This document shows positions 8,346 to 18,385 of a stretch of DNA of 64,000 nucleotides, in pieces. The notes beneath the pieces are model-generated. The model saw only the letters and a list, made by a program, of their open reading frames with translations, searched no databases and was not told the DNA's origin. The translations under genes were made by a program, and so were the position numbers. The stretch lies in contig NZ_CP056117.1 in assembly GCF_013375935.1 (NCBI RefSeq), positions 4,526,001-4,590,000 on the forward strand, in the 5' to 3' direction. Each line of letters begins with the position of its first letter. Within the stretch, counting starts at the first letter, position 1. Source of the stretch: Enterobacter cloacae. GTDB taxonomy: Bacteria; Pseudomonadota; Gammaproteobacteria; Enterobacterales; Enterobacteriaceae.

Positions 8346-9362
8346 TCAGGCAAATTTCCCTTTCGCCACCTCTTGCGGCGTGACAACGCCCGTATCCAGC
8401 ACCCAGCCGCTAATCAGCGAGGCTGGCGTGACGTCAAACGCCGGGTTATAAACCTGCGCGTTTTCCGGCGCCCACTGGACCGCGCCGAAACTTCCCGCCA
8501 CGCCGGTCACTTCGCTGGCAGCGCGCTGCTCAATCGGGATCGCCTCACCGTTCGGACAGTCCGGATCGAGCGAGGTATGCGGCGCGGCGACGTAGAACGG
8601 AATGCCGTGAAATTTCGCCAGCACCGCCAGCGAGTAGGTGCCAATTTTGTTCGCCACGTCGCCGTTGGCGGCAATACGGTCTGCCCCCACCCACACGGCA
8701 TCCACCTCCCCTTTTGCCATCAGGCTGGCCGCCATGGAGTCGGTAATCAGCCGATACGGCACGCTCAGTTCGCCAAGCTCCCAGGCGGTCAGCCTCCCGC
8801 CCTGTAACAACGGGCGCGTCTCATCCACCCAGACGTTGCTGACGTTACCTTCCTGATGCGCCCGGGCAATCACCCCCAGCGCCGTACCGACGCCCGCCGT
8901 AGCCAGCCCGCCGGTATTGCAGTGGGTCAGCAGGCGGCTGCCGGGCTTCACCAGCGCGCTGCCCGCCCGTGCGATGGCGTCACAAAGCCGCTTGTCCTCA
9001 TCAATCAGGCGTAACGCCTCGGTTGCGAGCGCTGAAACAAAATCGTCCTGCCGGAGCGCAAGCCTCATACGGTCGAGATTGTTCATCAGGTTCACCGCGG
9101 TCGGACGGGACGCGCGAAGCGTTTCCAGCGCCACCGCCAGTTCGTCACGGGGTTTACCGTTTTCCGCCAGCACCGCCAGCAGCAGGCTTGCAGAGAGACC
9201 AATCAGCGGCGCGCCGCGCACCCGCAGGGCATGAATATGCCCGACCAGCGCCTCTACCGTAGAGGCGTCCAGCCAGCGTTTCTCCTGCGGAAGGGCCTGC
9301 TGGTCGAGAATAAATAGCCGGTTATCCGCCACCCGCAGGCTGGTCGTCTGTAATGTCTGCAT
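8346..9362 (-). CDS. mtnA: S-methyl-5-thioribose-1-phosphate isomerase
   Basis: 338-residue eIF2B-related isomerase that converts methylthioribose-1-phosphate to methylthioribulose-1-phosphate. The catalytic cysteine is in [12 protein letters not shown] and the catalytic aspartate in [17 protein letters not shown]. It is divergent from mtnK across a 105-base region that holds three tandem MetJ boxes. This separate mtnA/mtnK arrangement plus mtnBCD supplies the whole route from methylthioribose to the ketoacid. Cytosolic. Confidence 0.95.
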   Translation of the reverse strand: MQTLQTTSLRVADNRLFILDQQALPQEKRWLDASTVEALVGHIHALRVRGAPLIGLSASLLLAVLAENGKPRDELAVALETLRASRPTAVNLMNNLDRMRLALRQDDFVSALATEALRLIDEDKRLCDAIARAGSALVKPGSRLLTHCNTGGLATAGVGTALGVIARAHQEGNVSNVWVDETRPLLQGGRLTAWELGELSVPYRLITDSMAASLMAKGEVDAVWVGADRIAANGDVANKIGTYSLAVLAKFHGIPFYVAAPHTSLDPDCPNGEAIPIEQRAASEVTGVAGSFGAVQWAPENAQVYNPAFDVTPASLISGWVLDTGVVTPQEVAKGKFA

Positions 9363-9414
9363 GTCGTTAATTCCCTGTTGCGTTGTTGTAGCACATTGTG
9401 TCAGGATGAAATCC

Positions 9415-9438
9415 AGATGTATAGACGTCTACATGTCT
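9415..9438. promoter_or_regulatory. three tandem MetJ boxes between mtnA and mtnK
   Basis: AGATGTAT, AGACGTCT and ACATGTCT lie end to end, with the central box perfect. They lie 29 bases before the mtnK start and 53 from mtnA, so they probably repress both when S-adenosylmethionine is plentiful. Confidence 0.88.
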
Positions 9439-9467
9439 TAATTAGTAAAACTCGTGAGGAGCAGGCC

Positions 9468-10667
9468 ATGTCGCAATACCGTACCTTTACCGCTCAGGAC
9501 GCCGTGGAGTATGCCAGGCAGTTTGGCGGTCTTGACGATCCGTCATCGCTGGTAGAGGCGCAGGAAGTGGGCGACGGCAACCTCAATCTGGTCTTCAAAA
9601 TTTTCGATGCTCAGGGTGTAAGCCGCATCATCGTTAAGCAGGCGCTGCCCTACGTGCGCTGCGTCGGCGAGTCCTGGCCGCTGACGCTGGACCGCGCCCG
9701 CCTTGAGGCGCAAACCCTGGTCGAGCATTACCGGCACAGCCCGCAGCATACGGTGAAAATCCACCACTACGATCCGGCGCTGGCGGTGATGGTGATGGAA
9801 GATCTCTCCAGCTACCGCATCTGGCGCGGCGAGCTGATTAACAACACTTACTACCCGCAGGCAGCGCGTCAGCTGGGTGAATACCTCGCGCACGCGCTGT
9901 TCCACACCAGCGACTTTTACCTGCACCCGCACGACAAAAAGGCGCTGGTGGCGAAATTCATTAACCCGGAGATGTGCGAGATCACCGAAGATCTGTTCTT
10001 CAACGATCCGTACCTGATCCACGAGCGCAACAGCTACCCTGCCGAGCTGGAAAATGACGTCGCCGCCCTGCGCGACGACGCCCAGTTGAAAATTGCCGTG
10101 GCCTCCTTGAAGCACCGCTTCTTCTCGCACGCCGAAGCGCTCCTGCACGGCGATATTCACAGCGGATCGATTTTCGTGGCAGAGGGTAGCCTGAAGGCCA
10201 TCGACGCCGAGTTCGGCTACGTCGGCCCGATTGGCTTTGACGTGGGCACCGCCATCGGCAACCTGCTGCTGAACTTCTGCGGCCTGCCGGGGCATCTGGG
10301 CATTCGCGATGCCGCCGCCGCGCGCGAGCAGCGCCTGAGCGATATTCAGGAATTGTGGAATACCTTCGCGGAACGCTTCCAGGCGCTGGCACGTGAGAAA
10401 ACGCGCGACGCCGCGCTCAGCGCGCCGGGCTATGCCTCCGCGTTTCTGAAAAAGGTCTGGCACGACGCCATCGGCTTCTGCGGCACCGAGCTGATTCGCC
10501 GCAGCGTGGGGCTTTCTCACGTTGCGGATATCGACACCATTGCGGATGACGCCATGCGCCACGAATGCCTGCGCCACGCGATTACGCTCGGCAAGGCGCT
10601 GATTGTCGTTGCCGACCGTATCGACAGCGCGGAAGAGCTGGTGGCGAGAGTGCGTCAGTACGGCTAA
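9468..10667 (+). CDS. mtnK: S-methyl-5-thioribose kinase
   Basis: 399-residue protein-kinase-fold small-molecule kinase that phosphorylates methylthioribose with ATP. The catalytic loop is [13 protein letters not shown] and the metal-binding region is [15 protein letters not shown]. The start at 9468 ([15 protein letters not shown]) follows GTGAGGAGCAGG and gives the standard 399 residues; an earlier in-frame ATG at 9378 would place the MetJ boxes inside the coding sequence. In most bacteria the substrate comes from Pfs-type cleavage of methylthioadenosine or from outside the cell. Confidence 0.95.
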   Translation: MSQYRTFTAQDAVEYARQFGGLDDPSSLVEAQEVGDGNLNLVFKIFDAQGVSRIIVKQALPYVRCVGESWPLTLDRARLEAQTLVEHYRHSPQHTVKIHHYDPALAVMVMEDLSSYRIWRGELINNTYYPQAARQLGEYLAHALFHTSDFYLHPHDKKALVAKFINPEMCEITEDLFFNDPYLIHERNSYPAELENDVAALRDDAQLKIAVASLKHRFFSHAEALLHGDIHSGSIFVAEGSLKAIDAEFGYVGPIGFDVGTAIGNLLLNFCGLPGHLGIRDAAAAREQRLSDIQELWNTFAERFQALAREKTRDAALSAPGYASAFLKKVWHDAIGFCGTELIRRSVGLSHVADIDTIADDAMRHECLRHAITLGKALIVVADRIDSAEELVARVRQYG

Positions 10668-10690
10668 AAAAACCTCCCTGTCGGGAGGTT
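10666..10690. terminator. bidirectional terminator between mtnK and the autotransporter gene
   Basis: AACCTCCC and GGGAGGTT form an 8-bp stem with a TGTC loop. The A-run at 10666-10672 gives a long U-run on the minus strand, so it is strongest for the autotransporter transcript ending at 10697, and shorter T-rich sequence serves mtnK. Confidence 0.85.
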
Positions 10691-10696
10691 TAGGCG

Positions 10697-13600
10697 TCAT
10701 TTTTGGGTGAGCGTGGTGGACACGGTGTAATCAAGTGACCACGACGAGTGCCAGTCCTTACCGGCAAACTTGATATCCCCCCGGTATACCCCGCTCGGGA
10801 GATCCGGGTTATCGGCCTGCACATACTTCAGGCTTGCGCAATAGCCCGTGGTTTCCCAGGTGCTACACAAAACCGCCACGTTGAACGGACGAGTGGAACA
10901 GTCAGAGCCGCGCTGCGCGCGAATTTTCACGTCACGGGTATTGCCCTGTTCGTCCTTCATCGGCACGACAAGCGTGCTGTAACCTTCTGCGGTCCACACC
11001 AGAGACGTCGACCCCTTTGTGCTGCCCGTTGCCACGAACCCCAGCGAAGGGAAGCCAAATATTGCGCCCGTACTGAATGCCCCTGTCGAACCGGTGATGC
11101 TCCACATGGCTGAATAGCTGGCAATAAACACCACCGTTTGATCGGTTTTAGCGGCGTTATTGATTGCAGCGCTCACCTTTGCCGTACCGGTATCCGGGCC
11201 GCTCAGCTTCACGGTCGCTGCGCCGCTGCCGTTAGTCACGCTGGTTTGCGCTGAAAGCGTATTAAGCGTGGTGCTCCAGCTGACCGTCGCATTTTTAACG
11301 GCATTACCGTTTACGTCTTTCACCACCGCGGTGTAGGTAATGCGGTCGGTGTTGACCACCGCGTGGTCAGAACTGGCCTTGAGGCTCTCAACCCTGGCGG
11401 TGGTCGCATCGCCAGTGAATGTTACTGGCTCCGCGTTTATCGCCGCCGTTGAACCGACAACTGTTGCGCTAACCGTTGCCGTTCCGGCCGTTGTCGTTGA
11501 CGCCGTTACAGCCGCCTGACCCGCTTCATTGGTTTTTGTGCTGGCGCTGGCAAGCTTCACGCTGCTGTTATCTACACGCCACGCAACATCCACACCGCTA
11601 AGCGGGTTATGGTTGACGTCCTCGACGGTGGCGGTCCAGCGTATGGTCGCGTTCCCGTCAGCCACCGCCTCTTTTTTATCCGCACTGAGGCTCGTAAATT
11701 GCGCGGTAGCCGGATTACCGATCACAGAGAGAGCAAGGGTCTGGCCGTTACCGTTAACCATCGCGGTTACGGTGATGTTTCCCGCCTTGCGCGATGAGAA
11801 GCGCGTTTCAGCCTGCCCTTGCGCATTGGTCATCGCTGAAGCTGGCGTCAGGATCACGTCGGCGGCATGAGTGCTGCTCCAGCTAACGGCGGCGCCTGGT
11901 ACAGGGTTCTGATGGCTATCCACCACGGTTGCGGTTAATACTACGGTATCGCTGTCGGCCACGATGCCGGTCGTTTTATCCGCAGTTACGGTAGCTATCT
12001 TTGCCGTCGTGTTGTCACCCGTGAAGGTCAGATTCAACACGCTTGATCTGCTGCTGCCTAGCGTTGCCTGAAGAGCATAGTTCCCGGCCGTGTCAGAGCG
12101 TAACGTCACGCTCGCCTTACCGGATGCATCCGAAACGCTGGCCGTATCGGATAACGTCGCGCCGGAAGGGCTCACCTTCCAGTCAACCTGCGCCCCGACT
12201 ACCGGGTTATTATTGGCATCCACAACGGTCGTGCTCACCGTAATACCGTCGGTGCCGTTGGCAACCGCCGTCACGCTGTCGGCGGCCATCTCCGTCAGTT
12301 TCGCGGTCGTGAGATCGGCTGTAAAGGTTGCGCTGTCAGCACGAACGGGTGCGCTTTCCGCGGTCCGGGCCGTTATAACCACGCTGCCTGATTTCAGCGA
12401 GGTAACCACCAGCGAAGCATTTCCCCGCGCGTCCGTCAGCGTGGTGTTGTCGGCGAGCTTAACGTCATCGTTATCTGCCGACCAGTTAACCGCCACACCC
12501 GAAATCGCGTTTCCCTGCAGATCGCGCACCTGTGCCGTCCAGGTAATACCGTCGCTGCCGTTTGCTATAGCCTCTTGTTTATCTGCTGTTACCGCGGTAA
12601 TGCGCTGGGTGCTGGTATCGGCCACGAACGTCACGGCCTCGGCTTTCACAGCATTTTGCTGGTTCACGTTTGCATAAACCAAGACAACGCCCGTCTTTGC
12701 CGACGATAAAGATAATGTGGCGTTACCCGCGCTGTCCGTCACTGAGGTTTTGCTCGCAACCTGAGTCCCATCCTCACGCTTAACGGTCCAGTTGACCGTA
12801 ACGTTGCCAAGGGGATGATCGCTGCCGTCAGCAACCAGTGCGGTATAGGTTACGCTGTCGCTATTATTCGCCACGACCTTCTGCTTATCGGCAGTTACCG
12901 TTTCCACCCGGGCGCTGGCAACATCCGCAATAAATTTCAGAGCTGGTGTCGAGAGCGTGTTTCCCCCCTCCAGCTGCGCGCTTACCACGGTTGAAATCAC
13001 ATCGCGGCTGTTCAGCCGGATGCTGGCCTCCCCGCGTTCGTTGGTGGTGGACTGCTTATCTGACAGCAGAGCCGCTGCATTATCCGCAGACCACATCACG
13101 ACCTGCCCTGACAGCGGAGCGCCATACTGGTCGACTACGCTTGCGACAATCGAGACCGACGTTACCCCATCTGCTGGCGCACTCAGCGTCGACGGCTCAA
13201 GGGTAGCGATCTCAGGATTAACGGAAATCGCCTCCTCAGTAACAGACGCGGTAGCGAGTTTAACCGTTCCGTCGATCAGCGCCTGCACCGTGATGGTCGC
13301 CGGCGTGGTGCCGCTGGTGAGCGTCGCCGTGTAAACGCCGCGCGCCGATTCGCGGAACTGGCTTACCTCTGGCGCTACCGCCACGGCAGCAGACGCCACG
13401 CTATTTTTTAGCGTAAGCGCTGTACTGATGCGCTCCGCCAGGCCGGTGGCAACTTCTCCTGAGGCGGTTTTCAGCGTCAGCGTTAGCGCAGACTGGCTGG
13501 TACCATCCGCCGGAAGCCTGGCGGGTGATGCCGTCAGGCTGGACTGTAAGGCGTTAACGCCCATGCCGTTAACGCTCACCTCCATTCGCGCGGTATTAGA

Positions 13601-14854
13601 GGTATTGCCGTGTTTGTCGGTGGCGGTAGCGGTTAGCGGATAGACGTTTGAGCCGCTGCTCTGCCAGGCTGGAAGCGTAATTACCGCCTGGGCCGGATCG
13701 GCACCCACGGTAATTTTCCCCCCGTGGCGGATCAGACTGTCGCCGCTCCACTCGATGCGCTCGAGCCCGTATTTTGACGTCACTTTTGCCGTGACGGTCT
13801 GCCGGGCGTTCTCCTCACCGGCAATGTTTTCGGGCAGCGAGAGCGAAATCAGCTCCTGCTTGCGATAATCAAGAACGATATTGTTATTACGCTCCACCAG
13901 CGCCTTGCGTGACCCCATCAGCCTGCGTTGAGCCCCTACCCGATCTGCGTCAAGCTGGGCAGCCAACGGCACGCCAGGCGCCCAGTTCAGGGCAAAGCTT
14001 ATTTGCGTGTCCGACGCCTCGCCTTTGCCCATTTTTTGGTTTACGCCCAGGGTAATCAGCGGAACGGGCGTGTAGTTCAGACCAACCGTCACCGCGTAAG
14101 GATCTTTCTGACGATCGTCTTCATCGTCTCCGAAAAGCCCGACGTGCTCGCCATAGTATTGTTCGTAGATGAGGTTCGCCCCAAGCTGCGGATAGGCTGG
14201 AAGATAGCCGGTTGCACGCAGGTCAAAACCGTTCGCCACGCGCTCGTCATAATCCTGATAGCGTGAAGACGACATCCAGTCGCTCAGGCGATAATAGCCA
14301 TTCGCAGAAAGCCGCAGATAGTCCCAGCCTGCCTCAGCCCCCACGCCCAGCCGCTGATGCTGGTTCGCCGACACCTGACGATCGTAAAAGGCGTTCACGC
14401 CCCACATCCAGCTGGAATTAAATTCGCGGTAGCCCAATCCGGCATTAACGATATTTCTGTCATCGTGACGACGCCCGCTCAGTTGGGTAAACACCAGCGA
14501 GGACTGTTGCTCATATAAAGGGATAAGCAGATCCAGATCCGCGTCCTGAATGGAAAAATGCTCATCGGTACCAATATTCAGACGCGTGGTACCAAATTGA
14601 TTTAACCAGGACTCAATTTCCTGCGTGGCGGTATTTGTCGCCTGGGACGTAATTGCGCTTGCGACAGAACGGCCGCTGCCGCTCTCCAGCAGCGACCCCG
14701 CCTGCACGGCGGTTTGCGCTACCACCCGCTCGGTGCTTTGCGGCTCAGATACCTTATCCTGAGCGGCGACGGGCGTCGCTCCCAGCGAAAATAACGACGG
14801 CGGAAGCAGCTGCAGTGCTATTTGCAACCAGGCTGCACATTTTTTCAGGCTCAT
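10697..14854 (-). CDS. inverse autotransporter adhesin (intimin/invasin family) with Ig-like repeats
   Basis: 1385-residue surface protein. A signal peptide (MSLKKCAAWL to about residue 31, ending PVAA) is followed by an inverse-autotransporter beta-barrel (about 84-310; LNQFGTTRLNIGTDEHF and GYREFNSSWMWGVNAFYDRQ), a linker with RNNNIVLDYRKQELISL, and about eight Big_1-type domains of roughly 95 residues. Each repeat opens with a pattern like VTADKQEAIANGSDGITWTA. The C-terminal domain has four cysteines, is not a recognisable intimin lectin domain and contains RGD about 27 residues from the end. Start 14854 was chosen over 14884 because AAGG lies 9 bases upstream. No LysM domain is seen. Role in adhesion is inferred from family. 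Confidence 0.9.
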   Translation of the reverse strand: MSLKKCAAWLQIALQLLPPSLFSLGATPVAAQDKVSEPQSTERVVAQTAVQAGSLLESGSGRSVASAITSQATNTATQEIESWLNQFGTTRLNIGTDEHFSIQDADLDLLIPLYEQQSSLVFTQLSGRRHDDRNIVNAGLGYREFNSSWMWGVNAFYDRQVSANQHQRLGVGAEAGWDYLRLSANGYYRLSDWMSSSRYQDYDERVANGFDLRATGYLPAYPQLGANLIYEQYYGEHVGLFGDDEDDRQKDPYAVTVGLNYTPVPLITLGVNQKMGKGEASDTQISFALNWAPGVPLAAQLDADRVGAQRRLMGSRKALVERNNNIVLDYRKQELISLSLPENIAGEENARQTVTAKVTSKYGLERIEWSGDSLIRHGGKITVGADPAQAVITLPAWQSSGSNVYPLTATATDKHGNTSNTARMEVSVNGMGVNALQSSLTASPARLPADGTSQSALTLTLKTASGEVATGLAERISTALTLKNSVASAAVAVAPEVSQFRESARGVYTATLTSGTTPATITVQALIDGTVKLATASVTEEAISVNPEIATLEPSTLSAPADGVTSVSIVASVVDQYGAPLSGQVVMWSADNAAALLSDKQSTTNERGEASIRLNSRDVISTVVSAQLEGGNTLSTPALKFIADVASARVETVTADKQKVVANNSDSVTYTALVADGSDHPLGNVTVNWTVKREDGTQVASKTSVTDSAGNATLSLSSAKTGVVLVYANVNQQNAVKAEAVTFVADTSTQRITAVTADKQEAIANGSDGITWTAQVRDLQGNAISGVAVNWSADNDDVKLADNTTLTDARGNASLVVTSLKSGSVVITARTAESAPVRADSATFTADLTTAKLTEMAADSVTAVANGTDGITVSTTVVDANNNPVVGAQVDWKVSPSGATLSDTASVSDASGKASVTLRSDTAGNYALQATLGSSRSSVLNLTFTGDNTTAKIATVTADKTTGIVADSDTVVLTATVVDSHQNPVPGAAVSWSSTHAADVILTPASAMTNAQGQAETRFSSRKAGNITVTAMVNGNGQTLALSVIGNPATAQFTSLSADKKEAVADGNATIRWTATVEDVNHNPLSGVDVAWRVDNSSVKLASASTKTNEAGQAAVTASTTTAGTATVSATVVGSTAAINAEPVTFTGDATTARVESLKASSDHAVVNTDRITYTAVVKDVNGNAVKNATVSWSTTLNTLSAQTSVTNGSGAATVKLSGPDTGTAKVSAAINNAAKTDQTVVFIASYSAMWSITGSTGAFSTGAIFGFPSLGFVATGSTKGSTSLVWTAEGYSTLVVPMKDEQGNTRDVKIRAQRGSDCSTRPFNVAVLCSTWETTGYCASLKYVQADNPDLPSGVYRGDIKFAGKDWHSSWSLDYTVSTTLTQK

Positions 14855-14981
14855 TACATTCATCCTTGAATAAAAAAGAGCCATAGTACGTATCAGGACT
14901 TAAAGATAAAGTCGGTGCGTTTATTTTAAGAATCCATAAATATAATCATTCACCAAATATATATTTCAGCCTCCTTCCTTT

Positions 14982-16223
14982 TTATCCCAAATATTCAATC
15001 ACCGATAAACCCGCATTATAATCCGTGCTGTAAATAATCCCCTGCGCATCCACAAACACGTCGCACGACTGGATCACCTGCGGACGGTTCGGGCGCGTAT
15101 CCATCATCCTTTCAGGAGCAGCAGGTACCAGCGCCCCCGTTTCTACCGGCCGGTACGGGTTCGAAATGTCGTACGCGCGCACGCCCGCGTTCTGATACGT
15201 CGCGAAAATCAGCGTTGAGCTGACGAAGCTCCCCGGCCGGTTTTCGTGCAGGTTATGCGGGCCGAAGTGCGCGCCTTTTGCCACATAGTCACGCTCATCC
15301 GGCTGCGGGAAGGTGGAGATGCTCACCGGGTTCGCCGGCTCGCGGATATCAAACAGCCAGATGAGCTTTTCGCCGTCCTGCTGGTTATCCAGCACCGCTT
15401 CGTCGAGCACCACCAGCAGGGAGCGGTCCGGCAGCGGCAGCGCGGTGTGCGTCCCGCCGCCAAACGGCGGGCTCCAGCTGCGATGGCTAATCAGCTTCGG
15501 CTGCGCGCGGTCTTTCACGTCCAGCAGCGTCAGGCCGCCGTCGCGCCAGCTGCCGTAGGCGGTATCCCCGGCGATGATGGCGTGATGCAGCGCGTAGCGT
15601 TTGCCTTCCGGCCAGTCCGGCCGTTCACCTGCGGCCTGGTTCATCCCCGGCAGCCACCAGCGCCCCGCCACTTCGGGCCTGCGCGGATCCGCCAGGTCGA
15701 TGGTCAGGAAGATGTAATCGGTAAAACCGTCGATCAGCGCCGACACGTACGCCCAGCGCCCGCCGACGTACCAGATACGGTGTATGCCAATGCCGCTCAG
15801 CGACAGAAAGCCGATTTCACGCGGCGCGTCCGGCACGGAGATGTCAAATACGCGCAGGCCCGCGCTCCAGCCTTTGTCCTGCACGTCGCTGACGGTCTCC
15901 CCCACCTGGCGGGTGTAGTAGACCTTCTCGTCGGCGAAGCGGGCATCGGCAAACAGATCCCGGGCGTTGATGACCAGCAGCAGATCGTCGTGCGCCTGGA
16001 GGTGCACGTTCCAGGTACCCGGCGGCGCGGGCACGTAGCCCGCGGGTTTTGGATTTTTTGGGTCGCGCACGTCAACAATCGAAAAGCCCTGCGACACCAT
16101 ATGGCCGATATAGGCGAAACCGCGATGCACCATCAGCTGCACGCCGTCCGGTCGACCGCCCTGGTCGCTATGGCCAATCAGCCGCATATTGCGGCTGTAC
16201 TCTGGGGGTGGCAGTGTCGTCAC
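14982..16223 (-). CDS. LVIVD-repeat (beta-propeller-like) protein
   Basis: 413-residue protein built of LVIVD-type repeats, each giving patterns such as YIGHMVSQGFSIVDVRDPKNP, ADTAYGSWRDGGLTLLDVKD and GVRAYDISNPYRPVETG, expected to form a beta-propeller. No signal peptide or membrane segment is visible, so it is probably cytosolic. It starts with GTG at 16223, 7 bases after AGGAG. It is the last gene of the ABC-transporter operon (ATPase, permease, binding protein, this gene) and may act on or sense the imported compound. No catalytic site can be assigned. Confidence 0.75.
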   Translation of the reverse strand: MTTLPPPEYSRNMRLIGHSDQGGRPDGVQLMVHRGFAYIGHMVSQGFSIVDVRDPKNPKPAGYVPAPPGTWNVHLQAHDDLLLVINARDLFADARFADEKVYYTRQVGETVSDVQDKGWSAGLRVFDISVPDAPREIGFLSLSGIGIHRIWYVGGRWAYVSALIDGFTDYIFLTIDLADPRRPEVAGRWWLPGMNQAAGERPDWPEGKRYALHHAIIAGDTAYGSWRDGGLTLLDVKDRAQPKLISHRSWSPPFGGGTHTALPLPDRSLLVVLDEAVLDNQQDGEKLIWLFDIREPANPVSISTFPQPDERDYVAKGAHFGPHNLHENRPGSFVSSTLIFATYQNAGVRAYDISNPYRPVETGALVPAAPERMMDTRPNRPQVIQSCDVFVDAQGIIYSTDYNAGLSVIEYLG

Positions 16224-16242
16224 CGTTAGCTCCTGTTGGTTT

Positions 16243-16290
16243 TCCCCCTCTTCCTGTCGGAGAGGGCCAGGATGAGGGCATCAGGCTGCA
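16243..16290. repeat. degenerate CCCTCTTCC palindromic repeat
   Basis: CCCCCTCTTCCTG, TCGGAGAGGGCCAGGATGAGGG followed by CATCAGGCTGCACC. The tail CATCAGGCTGCACC is identical to that of the copy at 33888-33938, which shows the two share more than the palindrome. It lies inside the ABC operon between the binding protein and the LVIVD gene. Confidence 0.7.
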
Positions 16291-16311
16291 CCTGACGCCA
16301 CCGGACCTGGT

Positions 16312-17370
16312 TTATTTATTTTTCGCTTCCAGCGTCGCAAACCACGGCGCAATAAAATCTTCCGTCTGGCCCCAGCCCGGAATGATTTTCCCCAGCGACG
16401 CCACGTTCACCGCGCCCGGCTGGGCGGTCAGCAGCGCCTGCGGGATCGCGGCGGCCTTGAAGTCGTAGGTCGCAGGCGTCGCTTCCCCGGCAATCTTGTT
16501 GGCAATCAGGCGCACGTTGGTCGCCCCAATCAGCTTCGGATCCACCGCCACGCTCACCTTCCACGGGCTGCCCGGCTCGCGCATCAGCTGCAGATCCTGG
16601 TTGGAGATGTCGATGCTGTAGAGCTTAATTTCGGTGCGGCCGTTCTCTTTGAGGGCCTTGTACGCCCCCTGGCTGAAGGCGTCCCAGGTGCCCCAGATAG
16701 CGTCGATTTTGCCTTTCGGGTATTTCGCCAGGATCGCACCCACCTTGTTGGCGGTATCGCCCTGCACGTCAGAGGAGACCGCGCCGATGGACTCCAGCTC
16801 TTTGATGTCCGGGTACTGTTTTTGCAGCTCCTTATACGCCGCCTGACGGCGCTCCATCGGCGGGAAGCCCGCCACCCACAGCCTGACGATATTGGCCTTG
16901 CCGTTGAAATCTTTTGCCAGCTGGCCGAAGGAGAGAGTCGTCAGGGAGGCATCGTCCTGCCGGGTGACGGTTACGCCGGGGATGTCGCCGTTAACCGCGG
17001 TATCAAACACGGCGACTTTGATCCCTGCCTCCACCGCCTTCTTCACCAGCGCGGTCGAGTACGGGTCGCGGCCCTGAGAGAGAATAATCCCGTCATACTT
17101 CTGGCTGATGGCCTGGTTCACAAAATCCTGGAATTTGGCGTCATCGCCGTTGCTTAAAAAGGTGCTGACCTTAAAGCCAAGCTTCTTCCCTTCCTGAATG
17201 GCACCGGCGACAAACTGCGTGGTGTTGTCGTCGGAGCCAAGGTTGCGGATCACCGCGATGCGGATCGGGCCGTCGTGGTTAGCAATGGCCGCCGGCACCG
17301 GCGCGGCCGCAAAGCCCGGCAGAGAAGTGAGTAACCCAAGCGCTACCAGAGAGCGTGCAATCTTTTTCAT
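16312..17370 (-). CDS. periplasmic sugar-binding protein of an ABC importer
   Basis: 352-residue type I periplasmic-binding protein (Peripla_BP_4, ribose/AI-2-type). An N-terminal signal peptide (MKKIARSLVALGLLTSLPGFAAA) is followed by the two-lobe fold with IRIAVIRNLGSDDNTTQF, YDGIILSQGRDPYSTALV and DAIWGTWDAFSQGAYKAL. It lies 19 bases after the permease stop. The sugar is unknown. Its nearness to the mtn genes and to a MetJ-like site makes methylthioribose a testable idea, not a conclusion. Confidence 0.85.
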   Translation of the reverse strand: MKKIARSLVALGLLTSLPGFAAAPVPAAIANHDGPIRIAVIRNLGSDDNTTQFVAGAIQEGKKLGFKVSTFLSNGDDAKFQDFVNQAISQKYDGIILSQGRDPYSTALVKKAVEAGIKVAVFDTAVNGDIPGVTVTRQDDASLTTLSFGQLAKDFNGKANIVRLWVAGFPPMERRQAAYKELQKQYPDIKELESIGAVSSDVQGDTANKVGAILAKYPKGKIDAIWGTWDAFSQGAYKALKENGRTEIKLYSIDISNQDLQLMREPGSPWKVSVAVDPKLIGATNVRLIANKIAGEATPATYDFKAAAIPQALLTAQPGAVNVASLGKIIPGWGQTEDFIAPWFATLEAKNK

Positions 17371-17389
17371 TTTTTATCCCGTTGCGTTG

Positions 17390-18385
17390 TCAGCGTTTTT
17401 GTATGTAGGTAATCGCCAGCGCTACCGCGAGCACCAGCCCTTTTATAATGTCCATGGCGTAATACGGCACGGAGAGCATTACCAGCCCGTTCGACAGCAC
17501 GCCAAGAATAACCGCCCCGACCAGCGTCCCCAGCGCGTTCGGCTTGCCGGACCCGGCCAGCGAAAAGCCGATCCACGCCGCGGCTACCGCATCCATAAGG
17601 TAACCACCGCCCGCATTGACCTGCGACGAACCGATGCGCGAGGCCAGCAGAATGCCGCCCAGCCCCGCCAGCAGCGAGGCAATCACGTAGGCCGTCACCC
17701 TGTAGCGCGTGGTGCGAATGCCGGAGAGGCGCGCGGCCTCCGGGTTGCCGCCAATGGCGTACATGCGTCGGCCGTGCGTGGTCAGCGACAGCCCAAGCTG
17801 CGCCAGAAGCGTCACCGCCAGCATGATGATGACGATGGTTGGCACCTGCCCCAGCAGGCCAAACGCTGCCGGAATGGTGCCTTCCGCCATGTCGCCGCTC
17901 GGCAGCACCATGTTTTCGGTAATCGAGCCGCCGTAGCTGTAGGTCATCGCCACGCCCTGAATGACGAACAGGCTGGCAAGCGTGGCGAGCATGTCCGGGA
18001 TGCGCAGGATGACGATCAGAAAGGCGTTAAACAGGCCGACCAGCATACAAAGCGCGAGGGTGATCAGGATCGACTCGGTGGTGCCGAAGCCGTGCCAGAC
18101 GAACAGCGAAATCACCAGCGCGTTCGCCAGCGACGCCGTGGATCCAACGGAGAGATCGAACCCGCCAACGGTCAGCGAAATCGACACGCCGACGGCGATC
18201 ACCGTCACGATGGCGATCGAGCGCAGAATGTTGATGATGTTGTTCGGGTCGAGGAAGCTGTCCGACGCCAGGCCAAAGATGGCCACCAGCGCGACGACGG
18301 TAAGCAGCATGCCCCACCGGTAGAGAAAGTCGAAAAGTTGCTGACGGCCAGATACCGTCGCCGTTACTGAAAGGGCCTTGCTCAC
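17390..18385 (-). CDS. ribose-type ABC transporter permease
   Basis: 331-residue inner-membrane permease of the BPD_transp_2 family (RbsC/XylH type), with about ten hydrophobic segments and the family motif GGFDLSVGSTASLANALV. The start is GTG 18385 (MSKALSVTATVSGRQQ), which overlaps the ATPase stop by four bases (GTGA); longer upstream frames lie inside the ATPase gene. It moves a sugar or sugar-like compound with the neighbouring ATPase and binding protein. Confidence 0.88.
   Translation of the reverse strand: MSKALSVTATVSGRQQLFDFLYRWGMLLTVVALVAIFGLASDSFLDPNNIINILRSIAIVTVIAVGVSISLTVGGFDLSVGSTASLANALVISLFVWHGFGTTESILITLALCMLVGLFNAFLIVILRIPDMLATLASLFVIQGVAMTYSYGGSITENMVLPSGDMAEGTIPAAFGLLGQVPTIVIIMLAVTLLAQLGLSLTTHGRRMYAIGGNPEAARLSGIRTTRYRVTAYVIASLLAGLGGILLASRIGSSQVNAGGGYLMDAVAAAWIGFSLAGSGKPNALGTLVGAVILGVLSNGLVMLSVPYYAMDIIKGLVLAVALAITYIQKR

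Noticed and set aside
15246..18370. Two long plus-strand open frames (327 and 390 codons) opposite the ABC operon
   Set aside because: They are antisense to well-supported LVIVD, binding-protein and permease genes and resemble no family.
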